This document shows positions 8,399-16,155 of a stretch of DNA of 34,729 nt, piece after piece. A program made the translations under genes and the position numbers. Below the pieces are notes generated by a model. It was given only the letters and a program-made list of their open reading frames with translations. It had not been told where the DNA came from and did not search any database. Position 1 is the first letter of the stretch; each line of letters starts with the position of its first letter. The stretch comes from a virus. The DNA lies in the IMG/VR virus record IMGVR_UViG_3300035158_000277, positions 1 through 34,729 of that record. The stretch is one strand, 5' to 3'.

Positions 8399-8417
8399 CC
8401 TTTAAGTGGGAGGAAGC

Positions 8418-9038
8418 ATGAAACGGTCCATAGGATTGTTTCTGGTGCTTTTGTTGGCAGTACCGATCCTGGCGTATGGGGATAGCGTGGACGTTATCCC
8501 ACCACTGAGTCCGGCCTGGACTTTCAACGCGACGGATGTATTTATTCGATCCCTCCAGGACAGCATAGCCGTGCTCGAGAGCAAGCTGGCTGGCGGAAGG
8601 GGCTCGGAGAAATGGTGTACCTTTTATCAAGGTGGATTCTTTTCCTCTTACAACACTTTAAGAGAAGGGAAACGTCCGTCCGTTACATGGGCAGTCCGCG
8701 GAGCCCGACAGATCTACAGCAAGATCTGGCTCCGGGGCTCATTTGAAAGGGTCGAAGGTGAAGGCTTTGCCGCGAACAACTATCCGGGAGAGCTTATTCT
8801 ACACACCCGTGACCCAACTGGCCGGCAGTTTCAGCTTTACGGAGTCATGGGAGGAGCCCTGGCCCATCCCATAGCGGAATCAGATACAGTCAGCGTCGTT
8901 TATGGGTGGAGCCTTGGGCTGGGGGTTTTGATCCCCTTTGGAGAGACTATCGACGCGACGGTCGAGGCACAGGCAAAGGCGGTGGAGAACGACATCGTAG
9001 CCGTCCTCTGGTTTGGATTTCGACTTTTGGGCCCATGA
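8418..9038 (+). CDS. Exported protein, possible outer-membrane beta-barrel
   Basis: The 206-aa product starts at ATG 8418 after GGGAGGA. Residues 1-20 form a clear Sec signal peptide (MKRSIGLFLVLLLAVPILAY) with likely cleavage near AYG/DS. A short helix follows (RSLQDSIAVLESKL), then amphipathic strands with alternating hydrophobic residues (IYSKIWLRGSFERV, FQLYGVMGGAL, SVVYGWSLGLGVLIPFG, IVAVLWFGFRLLGP), as in small outer-membrane barrels. A phage gene for a secreted barrel is unusual and could alter surface receptors or block superinfection. The barrel call rests on strand pattern only. Confidence 0.55.
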   Translation: MKRSIGLFLVLLLAVPILAYGDSVDVIPPLSPAWTFNATDVFIRSLQDSIAVLESKLAGGRGSEKWCTFYQGGFFSSYNTLREGKRPSVTWAVRGARQIYSKIWLRGSFERVEGEGFAANNYPGELILHTRDPTGRQFQLYGVMGGALAHPIAESDTVSVVYGWSLGLGVLIPFGETIDATVEAQAKAVENDIVAVLWFGFRLLGP

Positions 9039-9049
9039 TAGGAAAGTAG

Positions 9050-9115
9050 GATACCGATAAAGGAATACCTGTAAAGCTCCGTATCACTTTACAGACATTC
9101 CGAGCCGGCGGTATC
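9050..9115 (+). promoter_or_regulatory. Long imperfect hairpin with TACCTGTA in one arm
   Basis: Three nested stems pair in order: GATACCG (9050-9056) with CGGTATC (9109-9115), GGAAT (9062-9066) with ATTCC (9097-9101), and TGTAAAG (9070-9076) with CTTTACA (9087-9093). TACCTGTA (9066-9073) lies in the left arm. There is no T-tract. It may act as a terminator-like or operator structure between the exported protein and the lysis genes. Confidence 0.5.
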
Positions 9116-9116
9116 T

Positions 9117-9200
9117 TACATGTATGGAGAGGATCCGGGGATTACAGGTAAGGCGGGACCTGGATTACCTGTATCGATTGGCTGCCGGCTAAAACATGTA
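9117..9200. promoter_or_regulatory. Cluster of four TACNNGTA-family sites before the holin gene
   Basis: TACATGTA (9117-9124), TACAGGTA (9143-9150), TACCTGTA (9166-9173) and AACATGTA (9193-9200) lie in 84 bases, following TACCTGTA at 9066. The last one is followed at once by the holin ribosome site. The segment 9182-9211 resembles 9786-9815 in front of the amidase (24 of 30 bases equal). The sites are seen directly; binding by a regulator that holds lysis genes off is inference. Confidence 0.65.
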
Positions 9201-9225
9201 ACCCGCTCGAGTGAAGGAGGCAAGA

Positions 9226-9681
9226 ATGAGCATCCTGGGATTGGCTTTCGGGGAGATCTATGCCGCGGACATCTTTGGAACGATCTTCACCTGGATCTTT
9301 GAGAAATTCGTTGTCGGAGCTTACGAGCAGCCGATTGTCGCTCTCATTCTTTTGGTCATGGGGTGGGTGGTTAAGCAGTATCTCATTCCCTGGCTGAATA
9401 CGGATCAGAAGAGAAAGTATGCCGAGCTTGTTTGCCAACTCGCCGATGAAGTGACGGACGATCTCGTAGATCAGCATCCAAACGAGAAGTGGGACGATTA
9501 TCTAAACGACGGCGTAGACAAGCTGATGGAGCTTTTGGGGATCCCTAAACGGATACCGGAGGGACCCGCAGGAGCAAAGGTTAAGAGGAAACACGAAATG
9601 GCAAGCCGGGCCATGCGAGCAGCGAAGGCAAGAAGAGAACATACGACCACCTGGTCACCTGGTCCCACCGGGTCGGGGTAA
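9226..9681 (+). CDS. Holin-like membrane protein
   Basis: Start is ATG 9226, five bases after AAGGAGG, giving 151 aa. Residues about 3-35 are hydrophobic with aromatic residues (LGLAFGEIYAADIFGTIFTWIFEKF), and 38-58 (PIVALILLVMGWVVKQYLIPWL) form a clear transmembrane helix. A soluble region (KYAELVCQLADEVTDDLVDQHP ... VDKLMELLGI) resembles that of LLH-type phage holins. The tail is basic (AKVKRKHEMASRAMRAAKARREH), as is usual for holins. It stands one gene before the amidase, the usual lysis pairing. Holin function would be to open the inner membrane to the amidase, which has no signal peptide. Confidence comes from topology and neighbourhood. Confidence 0.6.
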   Translation: MSILGLAFGEIYAADIFGTIFTWIFEKFVVGAYEQPIVALILLVMGWVVKQYLIPWLNTDQKRKYAELVCQLADEVTDDLVDQHPNEKWDDYLNDGVDKLMELLGIPKRIPEGPAGAKVKRKHEMASRAMRAAKARREHTTTWSPGPTGSG

Positions 9682-9743
9682 TCTCCGCCCTAACCCGTGG
9701 CCGGCAGGATACGGAGCTTCTGGAGGGGGGCTCCGGATCCACA

Positions 9744-9806
9744 TACTTGTAAAGGATATGGCCAGGTCGGATACTTGTAAGACCTGGCAGCCGGCTTAAA
9801 CTTGTA
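9744..9806. promoter_or_regulatory. Three TACTTGTA/AACTTGTA sites, one in a hairpin loop, before the amidase
   Basis: TACTTGTA at 9744-9751, TACTTGTA at 9772-9779 and AACTTGTA at 9799-9806 fill the 147-base gap. The middle copy occupies the 12-base loop of a perfect 8-bp hairpin, GCCAGGTC (9761-9768) with GACCTGGC (9781-9788). The arrangement repeats at 27123-27148. No sigma70 promoter could be seen here. Confidence 0.65.
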
Positions 9807-9828
9807 AAGTGCTCGAGAGGGGGATCGA

Positions 9829-10320
9829 TTGAGAGCACTCGATAAGATCTACATTCATTGTTCTGCAGGACCGAGAGGAGACCTGGATTACATCCGGAGA
9901 CTCCATACGGATCCTAAGCCGAAAGGCAACGGCTGGAGCCATATCGGCTATCACTTCGTTATAGGGAACGGCTTTCCTACTTACGAATCCTGGAGGACCC
10001 AGAATTATCAAAAGAGCAGCGACGGAAAACTCTGGATTGGACTTCCGCTCGGAACGGAAGGGATCCAGGTTAGATGGGATAACCGGACCTCCATCGGGAT
10101 CTGTCTTATCGGAAATCAGCGGTTCACTCTCAGACAGTTTCAAACTCTGGCGAAGCTCTGTAGAGATCTGGTCCATGGACAGGGGATCAATCCCCAGATG
10201 ATTCTTGGCCATCGGGAATACTGGATCCTCAAGGGCAAGCCAACAAAAAAGACCTGTCCCAATTTTGATATGGATTGGTTCAGGGGATACGTAAAACAGA
10301 TTCTTTGGGAGGGAAGATGA
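9829..10320 (+). CDS. N-acetylmuramoyl-L-alanine amidase (endolysin, T7 lysozyme-like)
   Basis: The 163-aa protein has the full Amidase_2/PGRP fold signature and cuts the bond between N-acetylmuramic acid and L-alanine in peptidoglycan. Zinc ligands are visible as His10 (IHCSA), His128 (LGHRE) and Cys143 (KKTCPNF). Lys141, two residues before the Cys, and Tyr41 (IGYHF) match the catalytic Lys and Tyr of T7 lysozyme. GICLIGN supplies the core strand. The length is that of single-domain T7-type enzymes; no cell-wall-binding domain or signal peptide is present, so export would need the holin. The start is TTG 9829 after GAGAGGGGG. Confidence 0.92.
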   Translation: MRALDKIYIHCSAGPRGDLDYIRRLHTDPKPKGNGWSHIGYHFVIGNGFPTYESWRTQNYQKSSDGKLWIGLPLGTEGIQVRWDNRTSIGICLIGNQRFTLRQFQTLAKLCRDLVHGQGINPQMILGHREYWILKGKPTKKTCPNFDMDWFRGYVKQILWEGR

Positions 10321-11072
10321 ACAGGAGAAAAGTTTTAGAGATCGCCATACCTACGGTGGTTTGGATCATTGCCCTGGTGGTTATGGTCTGGGCTTTAACA
10401 AATCATTTCGGCCATGATCTGGAAGACAAATGCGGGAACTGGCCGGATGCTTTTGACCTGGCGAATTTTATGCGACACGACATGGGGTCCGAGACGGGGG
10501 CGACGTTGGATTCGATCAGATTGCTGATCGACGATACGAGCGTTTCCGGAGACGTGCGCGTGGCCATCTATACAAGTCAAGGAACCGGAGTCGAGAGATA
10601 CCCATACGAGGTCGTTTGGGGAGACAATACCGGAAAGGCGGTGGAGAGCGGTAACGATCACTGGATGGATTGGACAACCTCCGCGGAGGATTTGACGGCC
10701 AGTGCGACCTACTGGCTGGGCTGGGTTTTGGAGAACACGGGGAACGCGATCGCTTACGCAAATCTCCAGCCGGCGAGATCCCACCGCTGGCGGAGTTTGG
10801 ATTTTACTGACGATTGGCCGAGCTCATATCCTACGACTGGATGGAGCTATAACGATAACCGATACATCATGCAAGCCTGGTACAGTTACACAGAAGAAGA
10901 AGCGGGAGAGGGTGCACCCATAAGACGACGGATCGGATGTATGCAAGTTTCTAACTTTGACAATGAAGGAGAGCCCTATGTATTCAAACCTTACGAGGGT
11001 CCGAATCCTTGGACTGATGATTGGTTTCGCCCTTCTGGTATCGCCTGGAGAGAGTCAGTCTACGGGCGGTAA
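10317..11072 (+). CDS. Membrane-anchored beta-sandwich protein
   Basis: The 251-aa product starts at ATG 10317, overlapping the amidase TGA (ATGA). Residues about 7-29 (LEIAIPTVVWIIALVVMVWAL) make a single transmembrane anchor or uncleaved signal. The following 150 residues alternate strands and turns with many Trp, Tyr and Gly (LDSIRLLIDDTSVSGDVRVAIYTS, DWTTSAEDLTASATYWLGWVL), like jelly-roll domains that bind carbohydrate or decorate fibres. The C-terminal part (VFKPYEGPNPWTDDWFRPSG) is in frame over the next start. It is the first of five consecutive exported proteins. Function unknown. Confidence 0.55.
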   Translation: MNRRKVLEIAIPTVVWIIALVVMVWALTNHFGHDLEDKCGNWPDAFDLANFMRHDMGSETGATLDSIRLLIDDTSVSGDVRVAIYTSQGTGVERYPYEVVWGDNTGKAVESGNDHWMDWTTSAEDLTASATYWLGWVLENTGNAIAYANLQPARSHRWRSLDFTDDWPSSYPTTGWSYNDNRYIMQAWYSYTEEEAGEGAPIRRRIGCMQVSNFDNEGEPYVFKPYEGPNPWTDDWFRPSGIAWRESVYGR

Positions 11073-12963
11073 GTGGTGGGGATCCTATACCGACGGGACC
11101 GGGGCGGAGGGAACGGCCATTATCGATTTTTGTACCTGGGACAGTTTAGGCTATTGGGGAAATCCAGATAGCTTCTACGTCCAGCGACGTTATCAGGGAA
11201 CGGTGATAGATAGCGTTTACGGGGATTCGACCAGTTCATATAATCTGGGCGGTGGCTGCTTTGAGGTTTCAATGTATGCTTTTCACATCGACGCGGGATA
11301 CGGTAAGTATGATATAAAAATCGAATTCAAAGGTCGATGGGGAAAACGATTCTCCATATCCGGAGGATATGAAGTTCGGCCCGAGACGGACGCAGCAGAG
11401 ATCCACGACGTTAAAGCCAAGACAGATAATTTACAGTCCGGAAAACTCGTGCAATCCTGGGGAACGGTCTTTGAGGGTTTCGAGAACGCGCAGGAATGGG
11501 AGGTAGCAGGGACGAACGCCAGGAAGCACAGCGACGAGGATCACTATACCGAAGGGAACAGCGGAATCAATCTCGTTTCGGTCGGCGGGAATGAAGCCTC
11601 CATAACAAAGAGAGTGAAGATAAATTTGGCCCATGCCCGGAATTTTATCTTCGACGCTTACGTGGCCGACACTATGGCAGGAGCAACTAAGAGCGGATCC
11701 GGATTACCATTGGCGTCTCTTATTCCTTCTGCCAGGTGGGACGAGTACGGTCATACAAAGGTGGCGGAGATCTCAAAGAGCGAGGAGACGGAACATATCA
11801 AATTCCGGATGTACACCGACACATCCGGGACTCCAAAGTATTTTGAGTATTCGATCGATCACTCCAGCATAAATCCAGGATGGAACAGTTTTGTTCTCCT
11901 CCGGGACGACGATTCCGAGTTGACAAATAGTCCGGACTGGATCGATGATATTCTCTGGATCCGTATGATCTATGACACCCAATCGACTAACACCTGTAGC
12001 GTAACCTTTGACAACTTTGCATTGAACTATAAGGCAAAGGGAGCGGTGTTCTTTCATTTCGACGATGGATCTCCGACATGGGATACAGTAGCCGCGGACA
12101 TCCTGGCCGCGCATGGATTCCGGGCAAATTGTTTCGTTATCACAGGACAGGTTGGAGCGGGGGGGTGGATCGACACCTCACAGTTACGGAATCTGGATAC
12201 AGCCTATCATTGGGAGATTGGAAGCCACACTACCCAGACAGGAAGCTTGGTCGGTGAGAGTCGAAGCAACTTACATAGTTATGTAGACGGAGCAATTACC
12301 TGGCTCCAGGATAGAGATTACGTGCCCGACTATCAATACTTTTCGGCACCTTATGGAGCAGTGGATCACGACGTGGAGGCAAAAGTCAGACATGTCCACC
12401 GGATAAACCGGGTCACCCTGAACGATAAGTATCAGCCACATTACCGCTGGAACGGAGAGGAACAATACTGGTGGAAATGCCTCTATGTGGTCCGGGCGGA
12501 TACTAACGTGGTGGACATCATGAGACGGATCCGCAAAGCAATGAAAGCCGGCACAGTGGTCACCGTGTTGTTGCACATTATTAGACATCCCGCGGAGACA
12601 CCGGCGGGAGACGTGCAATGGTGGGCGGATTCCCTGGATCTGATCTGTGACAGCTTGGCCTACTTTCAAGGACTGGATTCTCTCCGAGTCATGACCCTGG
12701 ATGAATACTTTTCCTTAATGTCCTGGGATAAACACCTTCAGGCAACAGGGGAGGAGATCAGAGAAGTAAGAGACTGGACCGGAGCCGGAGATAATGATTT
12801 TCAAATTCATTTCCCTCCGGATGGATCCGCGAATAAGGACAGTGTTCAGTATTGGAGGGTGACCGAAACCGGAGCCCACATCCACAATGGAACTTTGAAG
12901 TTTCACCACGAGAATACGGAGAGCGTGATCGATACGGTGACCAATGAAAATAACAGCTTTTAG
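10978..12963 (+). CDS. Secreted polysaccharide deacetylase-like protein with beta-sandwich domains
   Basis: The 661-aa protein starts at ATG 10978, six bases after AAGGAG, and overlaps the upstream gene by 95 bases. Residues 1-28 are a signal peptide (VRILGLMIGFALLVSPGES). Residues about 30-350 hold beta domains with carbohydrate-binding character. A NodB-homology domain spans about 355-585: FHFDDG near 360 (motif 1), GSHTTQTG near 416 (motif 2), SAPYGAVD near 457 (motif 3) and VLLHII near 530 (motif 5). The second His of the usual H(S/T)xxH is Thr, so metal binding may be weakened. NodB enzymes remove N- or O-acetyl groups from chitin, peptidoglycan or capsule. A signal peptide on a phage depolymerase-like protein is odd, because virion proteins are not normally secreted. 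Confidence 0.75.
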   Translation: MYSNLTRVRILGLMIGFALLVSPGESQSTGGKWWGSYTDGTGAEGTAIIDFCTWDSLGYWGNPDSFYVQRRYQGTVIDSVYGDSTSSYNLGGGCFEVSMYAFHIDAGYGKYDIKIEFKGRWGKRFSISGGYEVRPETDAAEIHDVKAKTDNLQSGKLVQSWGTVFEGFENAQEWEVAGTNARKHSDEDHYTEGNSGINLVSVGGNEASITKRVKINLAHARNFIFDAYVADTMAGATKSGSGLPLASLIPSARWDEYGHTKVAEISKSEETEHIKFRMYTDTSGTPKYFEYSIDHSSINPGWNSFVLLRDDDSELTNSPDWIDDILWIRMIYDTQSTNTCSVTFDNFALNYKAKGAVFFHFDDGSPTWDTVAADILAAHGFRANCFVITGQVGAGGWIDTSQLRNLDTAYHWEIGSHTTQTGSLVGESRSNLHSYVDGAITWLQDRDYVPDYQYFSAPYGAVDHDVEAKVRHVHRINRVTLNDKYQPHYRWNGEEQYWWKCLYVVRADTNVVDIMRRIRKAMKAGTVVTVLLHIIRHPAETPAGDVQWWADSLDLICDSLAYFQGLDSLRVMTLDEYFSLMSWDKHLQATGEEIREVRDWTGAGDNDFQIHFPPDGSANKDSVQYWRVTETGAHIHNGTLKFHHENTESVIDTVTNENNSF

Positions 12964-13228
12964 AATCAAGACATTTCTGCCGGCTCTGATAATCGCCGGC
13001 CTACTTTTGGCTTTACTATCAGCGGACGCTTATCCTATGCGAGTCAAGGGTAGCTGGAGATTTAAGAGCGACTTTTCTAAAAATTGGAGGTTTCAAAAAC
13101 AGGAGGAGGTAACGGTCCCAGAGTTTGCCAGACTGTACGATAACGGAGCTTACTGGCGGAGCTATCAAAACGGAACCCATAACCAACTTTATAGGAGGTT
13201 GAATAAAGATGCATGGAAGCAGCCTTAA
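12944..13228 (+). CDS. Small exported protein of unknown function
   Basis: A 94-aa product starting at ATG 12944, overlapping the deacetylase gene end by 20 bases and itself overlapped by the next gene. Residues about 10-30 (FLPALIIAGLLLALLSADAY) form a signal peptide or membrane anchor with likely cleavage after DAY. The mature part is short, basic and aromatic (GSWRFKSDFSKNWRFQKQ, YWRSYQNGTHNQLYRR). No family is recognised. It belongs to the exported operon 10317-15589. Confidence 0.5.
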   Translation: MKITAFRIKTFLPALIIAGLLLALLSADAYPMRVKGSWRFKSDFSKNWRFQKQEEVTVPEFARLYDNGAYWRSYQNGTHNQLYRRLNKDAWKQP

Positions 13229-14483
13229 AGAACAGATCCGGAATGTAGTCATGCTGTCCTTCTGTATTGTACTGATTTTGAGCGTGGTGGCTTACGCTTT
13301 CAATCGGACTTTTGGACCGGACTTCATTTCCGGAGAGGGTTTGGTTACCAGGGGAACTGGAGACGGAAAGGATTCAGTGCACGTCCAACTCGGATATGGA
13401 ATGTACTTCGACGGGGATACGGTAAAGTGGTCTTTGATCGATTGGAGCGATAGCGTGGTAACCATCCACTCGGCCCAGACGATCTCCGGAGCAAAAACCT
13501 TTTCAGCCTTAATCACCGGGACAAACGGATTGACCATTAACGCCGCGACGGTGGACTTTACCGGGGCGACGGTGACTCTGGGAACCGACGCAATCCAGAC
13601 GGCCGAGATCCAGGACGCACAGGTGGCTTGGGCAAAACTGACCTCCGCGGTTCAGGACAGCATCGACAAGCCGCGGTTTCAGTGGAAGGAAGATACAGAG
13701 GGGACCTATCGATACGGGACTCCGATCCGCTTTCAGGAAAGTACGAACATGACCATAACGGTGACGGACCACGCCGGGGATTCGGCTACGATCGCCTTTC
13801 AATCTGCCGGCGGTGCGGTGTGGCCCGGTTGGCATGAAGCGGATCAGACAAACACCCTGGACACTCTCGTTTTCAAAGAAGGTTACGGGATAAACATTAC
13901 GCAGATCACCGGGACCAACGCGGATACAATCCATGTGGAGATAGACAGCGCGGTGATGAAAAGTCTGCTAACGGTCCAGGATTTCTCCGTCCTCCATTAC
14001 AACGCCAACGCCGGAGGGATTGAGGATTCTGTGGAAATCATCTGGCCCGTATCCGGTAAGTATGGGGCGGTGACTCATTCGAATCTGGTCCGGGTGATTA
14101 ACACATCGGAAGAGGACGCGCAGTTGTGCACGTTAGAATTTGATGGTGATCGTCCAATGGGATTTGTGGGTGACTGCGATTCAATTACGCTGGATGTGAT
14201 CCGAACCTCTACGGCATCCACAACGGATGCTTATGCGAAGCTGATCTTTTACGGGATGACAACAGGCGGAGGTTATCCGGATGAGGATACGGTGAAGTAT
14301 ACCGGGAGTGCGACGGCCAGTGCGAGCGCGGGATTGCCTTCGCAGCTATCGGTAGCCGGCGGAAGCATTGGACCAATCGGGACGGGAGCTCGTCTCTTGG
14401 CAAAGGTAGAGGTCATGGTGGATCCTGCCGATACTTGCGATGTCAAGGGAAGAATCAAAGTATGGGGAGACCGGACCTACTAA
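13209..14483 (+). CDS. Tail-fibre-like protein with N-terminal membrane segment
   Basis: The 424-aa product starts at ATG 13209, ten bases after AGGAGG. Residues about 11-30 (NVVMLSFCIVLILSVVAYAF) are a membrane segment. The remainder resembles phage tail fibres: GEGLVTRGTGDGKDSVHVQLGYG near 40-65, then AQTISGAKTFSALITGTNG near 95-115, a motif common in fibre shafts, and AEIQDAQVAWAKL near 137-150. The C-terminal third is beta-rich with Gly/Ser-rich loops (GSATASASAGLPSQLSVAGGS) and might bind a receptor. Fibre proteins are assembled in the cytoplasm and do not carry export signals, so this signal is unexpected and is shared with its neighbours. Confidence 0.6.
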   Translation: MHGSSLKEQIRNVVMLSFCIVLILSVVAYAFNRTFGPDFISGEGLVTRGTGDGKDSVHVQLGYGMYFDGDTVKWSLIDWSDSVVTIHSAQTISGAKTFSALITGTNGLTINAATVDFTGATVTLGTDAIQTAEIQDAQVAWAKLTSAVQDSIDKPRFQWKEDTEGTYRYGTPIRFQESTNMTITVTDHAGDSATIAFQSAGGAVWPGWHEADQTNTLDTLVFKEGYGINITQITGTNADTIHVEIDSAVMKSLLTVQDFSVLHYNANAGGIEDSVEIIWPVSGKYGAVTHSNLVRVINTSEEDAQLCTLEFDGDRPMGFVGDCDSITLDVIRTSTASTTDAYAKLIFYGMTTGGGYPDEDTVKYTGSATASASAGLPSQLSVAGGSIGPIGTGARLLAKVEVMVDPADTCDVKGRIKVWGDRTY

Positions 14484-14506
14484 TCTTTGAAACGAGGAGG
14501 AATCCA

Positions 14507-15589
14507 ATGGTCTCCAAAACTGTTCTCTCGTGTCTATTGATACTCTGCCTGGCCGGGACGATCCAGGGGCAAGTGGAGTATACGGCGAAGGACACAATGT
14601 GGATCCTGGTGGAGACACATCTTAATTGGCAGTTGACCGATTGGGATAGTGCTTATACTCTACTCAGCCGGAATGGAGTTACCGTCGGAGACACGGTTTT
14701 TCTTATCAGTATAGAGCCGGGACGGTACAGAGGATCCATCGCCTTTGATTCGATGTCGATCCAGCCAGGAGTCTATCTGAGAGAAGATTATGCCAGTTAC
14801 TCAGGTGACACGTCCGGACAAAGCCGGGAGATAGAATTTCGGGATACCCTGGATTATACGATGCTTGCGAGAATCGGAACCGCGACGGATCCAAAAGACA
14901 TGGCCACGACTCTATTTGCTGGACAGCAGTATTTGGCTGACGACTGTTGCGGTGTCGGTGGTGGTGGAGGATGTGGTGCAGGAGCTTTCGCTTGCACCAT
15001 ATCGGTGAGGGACACAATAGCGGAAGCCGGGATTAACCTGGTTCACGTATTCCTTCGGAATTCGAATCAGGCTCCGCTTCTGAATGGATGGACCAATGCG
15101 GATGGGCTGGTGACTTTCTACACAGATAGTCTCGGAACGGGATTGCAGCATAAGATCTGGTTAGACAAACCGGGTTTTGCTTTCGATAATCCGGACAGCC
15201 TGGATCTCCGGACGGATACTACATTCACTTTCTATATGGTGGATGATTCGGTCCAGTGCTATGTCTTTTCATCGGTGTACCATCCAACTTTGACCACCTT
15301 CGCCGGAGTAGAAGTATCGGCCAGGATCTACGTACCCGGAGATTCGATAATCTACTACGAGGGGCGGATCATTTCCCCATTCACCGTAAAGGACACAACC
15401 AACTCAAATGGAGAGTGGACGCTGCCGCTTATTCCCAATGAATTTTTGGTCCCAGGAGCCACGGGCTATATTTTCAATCTCCGCTATCCCGCCAGTTGGG
15501 GTCCGTTCTTTACCGGAGTAGATGCAGACACCTTTACGGTCCCAGCTTTGAAGAGTTGCCAATATGATTCGCTGGGATCCTATCCCTAA
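14507..15589 (+). CDS. Secreted multi-domain beta protein, adhesin- or fibre-like
   Basis: The 360-aa product starts at ATG 14507, seven bases after GAGGAGG. Residues 1-22 are a signal peptide (TVLSCLLILCLAGTIQGQ). A domain of about 120 residues follows, then a Cys/Gly cluster near 148-163 (CCGVGGGGGCGAGAFAC), then two Ig-like or carboxypeptidase-regulatory-like beta-sandwich repeats (ISVRDTIAEAGINLVHVFL and the later GVEVSARIYVPGDSIIYYEGR). It ends the exported-protein operon. An inverted repeat overlaps its stop codon. The frequent DS/DT pairs resemble secreted proteins of Fibrobacteres-Chlorobi-Bacteroidetes or Zixibacteria-like bacteria, but this is a weak hint. Confidence 0.55.
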   Translation: MVSKTVLSCLLILCLAGTIQGQVEYTAKDTMWILVETHLNWQLTDWDSAYTLLSRNGVTVGDTVFLISIEPGRYRGSIAFDSMSIQPGVYLREDYASYSGDTSGQSREIEFRDTLDYTMLARIGTATDPKDMATTLFAGQQYLADDCCGVGGGGGCGAGAFACTISVRDTIAEAGINLVHVFLRNSNQAPLLNGWTNADGLVTFYTDSLGTGLQHKIWLDKPGFAFDNPDSLDLRTDTTFTFYMVDDSVQCYVFSSVYHPTLTTFAGVEVSARIYVPGDSIIYYEGRIISPFTVKDTTNSNGEWTLPLIPNEFLVPGATGYIFNLRYPASWGPFFTGVDADTFTVPALKSCQYDSLGSYP

Positions 15590-15605
15590 AAGCGGGATCC
15601 CAGCG
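15570..15605 (+). terminator. Inverted repeat overlapping the last stop codon of the exported operon
   Basis: CGCTGGGATCC (15570-15580) pairs with GGATCCCAGCG (15595-15605): an 11-bp perfect stem and 14-base loop containing the TAA of the upstream gene. No T-run follows, so it is either a weak or factor-dependent terminator, or an mRNA 3'-end stabiliser. Confidence 0.5.
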
Positions 15606-15813
15606 GATCAGTACCTGGAGTCCTCAGCATAGCTGGCTCTCATTCTCCAGGGGCTCCACGCTGCGCAAACCTCCACCTACTCATATATCCAGCCTATCCC
15701 TGAAAGTCGCTCTACGAGGCTCTAATCGCTTCGGTTTACCAGTATAGCGGCGCCCAGGGGGCAATTTGTCTCAGAGGCTCCGGATTCCGGTCTTCGAAGG
15801 GATCCCTAAAAGG

Positions 15814-15960
15814 TTCTCCACAAAGCTTTAACAGGGTTGTCCACATGTTTTCAACACCTATGGACAACTTCAGAGGTTGCGGGATAAGGGGTTAGGGAAG
15901 TGCTCAACATTTCCACAGAGGTTATTGTTATTATTGGTTTTTTATCTTTTGATTTTAAGA
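15814..15960. other. Candidate replication origin: DnaA-box-like sites plus AT-rich tract
   Basis: TTCTCCACA (15814-15822) and TTGTCCACA (15837-15845) each differ by one base from the DnaA box TTATCCACA. TATGGACAA (15859-15867, reverse orientation) and ATTTCCACA (15909-15917) differ by two. GTTGTCCA and TGGACAAC form an inverted repeat (15836-15868). Directly after lies an AT-rich stretch (15919-15960) containing TTATTGTTATTATTGG that could unwind. The phage shows no helicase, primase or polymerase, so host initiation at such a site is plausible. Box similarity is seen; origin function is inference. Confidence 0.45.
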
Positions 15961-15995
15961 AGCAGAGAGTGTGCCAGAATTGGAGCGGGGAGAGG

Positions 15996-16025
15996 AAAAA
16001 TTTCGCGCGCGCCGAAGTTTTTTTT
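15996..16025 (+). terminator. Intrinsic terminator
   Basis: AAAAATTTCG (15996-16005) pairs with CGAAGTTTTT (16013-16022) with one T-G wobble, closing a CGCGCGC loop, and is followed by the rest of an 8-T run (16018-16025). The A-run on the left gives a shorter T-tract on the minus strand, so it may work in both directions. It would stop transcription coming from the exported-protein operon before the array. Confidence 0.7.
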
Positions 16026-16119
16026 GATCAGGAGGATCCCCAGGATTGAGCTCATTTCTATACATGTACTGGCCGACGTCACCTATACCCGTTTCCGATC
16101 TATTGCATGTAGGATCCAC

Positions 16120-16155
16120 CAGGTGGGCTATACTTGTATTTGACCTGGCCACCTG
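16120..16155 (+). promoter_or_regulatory. Hairpin with TACTTGTA in the loop
   Basis: CAGGTGG (16120-16126) pairs with CCACCTG (16149-16155); CCAGGT/ACCTGG just offset offers an alternative pairing. The TACTTGTA site (16131-16138) is in the loop. This repeats the arrangement at 2972-3013, 9761-9788 and 27123-27148. Confidence 0.5.

Noticed and set aside
15690-15755. tRNA-like fold in the hub (GCC ... GGC ends with a GGTAAACC-like loop on the minus strand)
   Set aside because: No TTCRA T-loop and no proper anticodon arm; pairing is partial.
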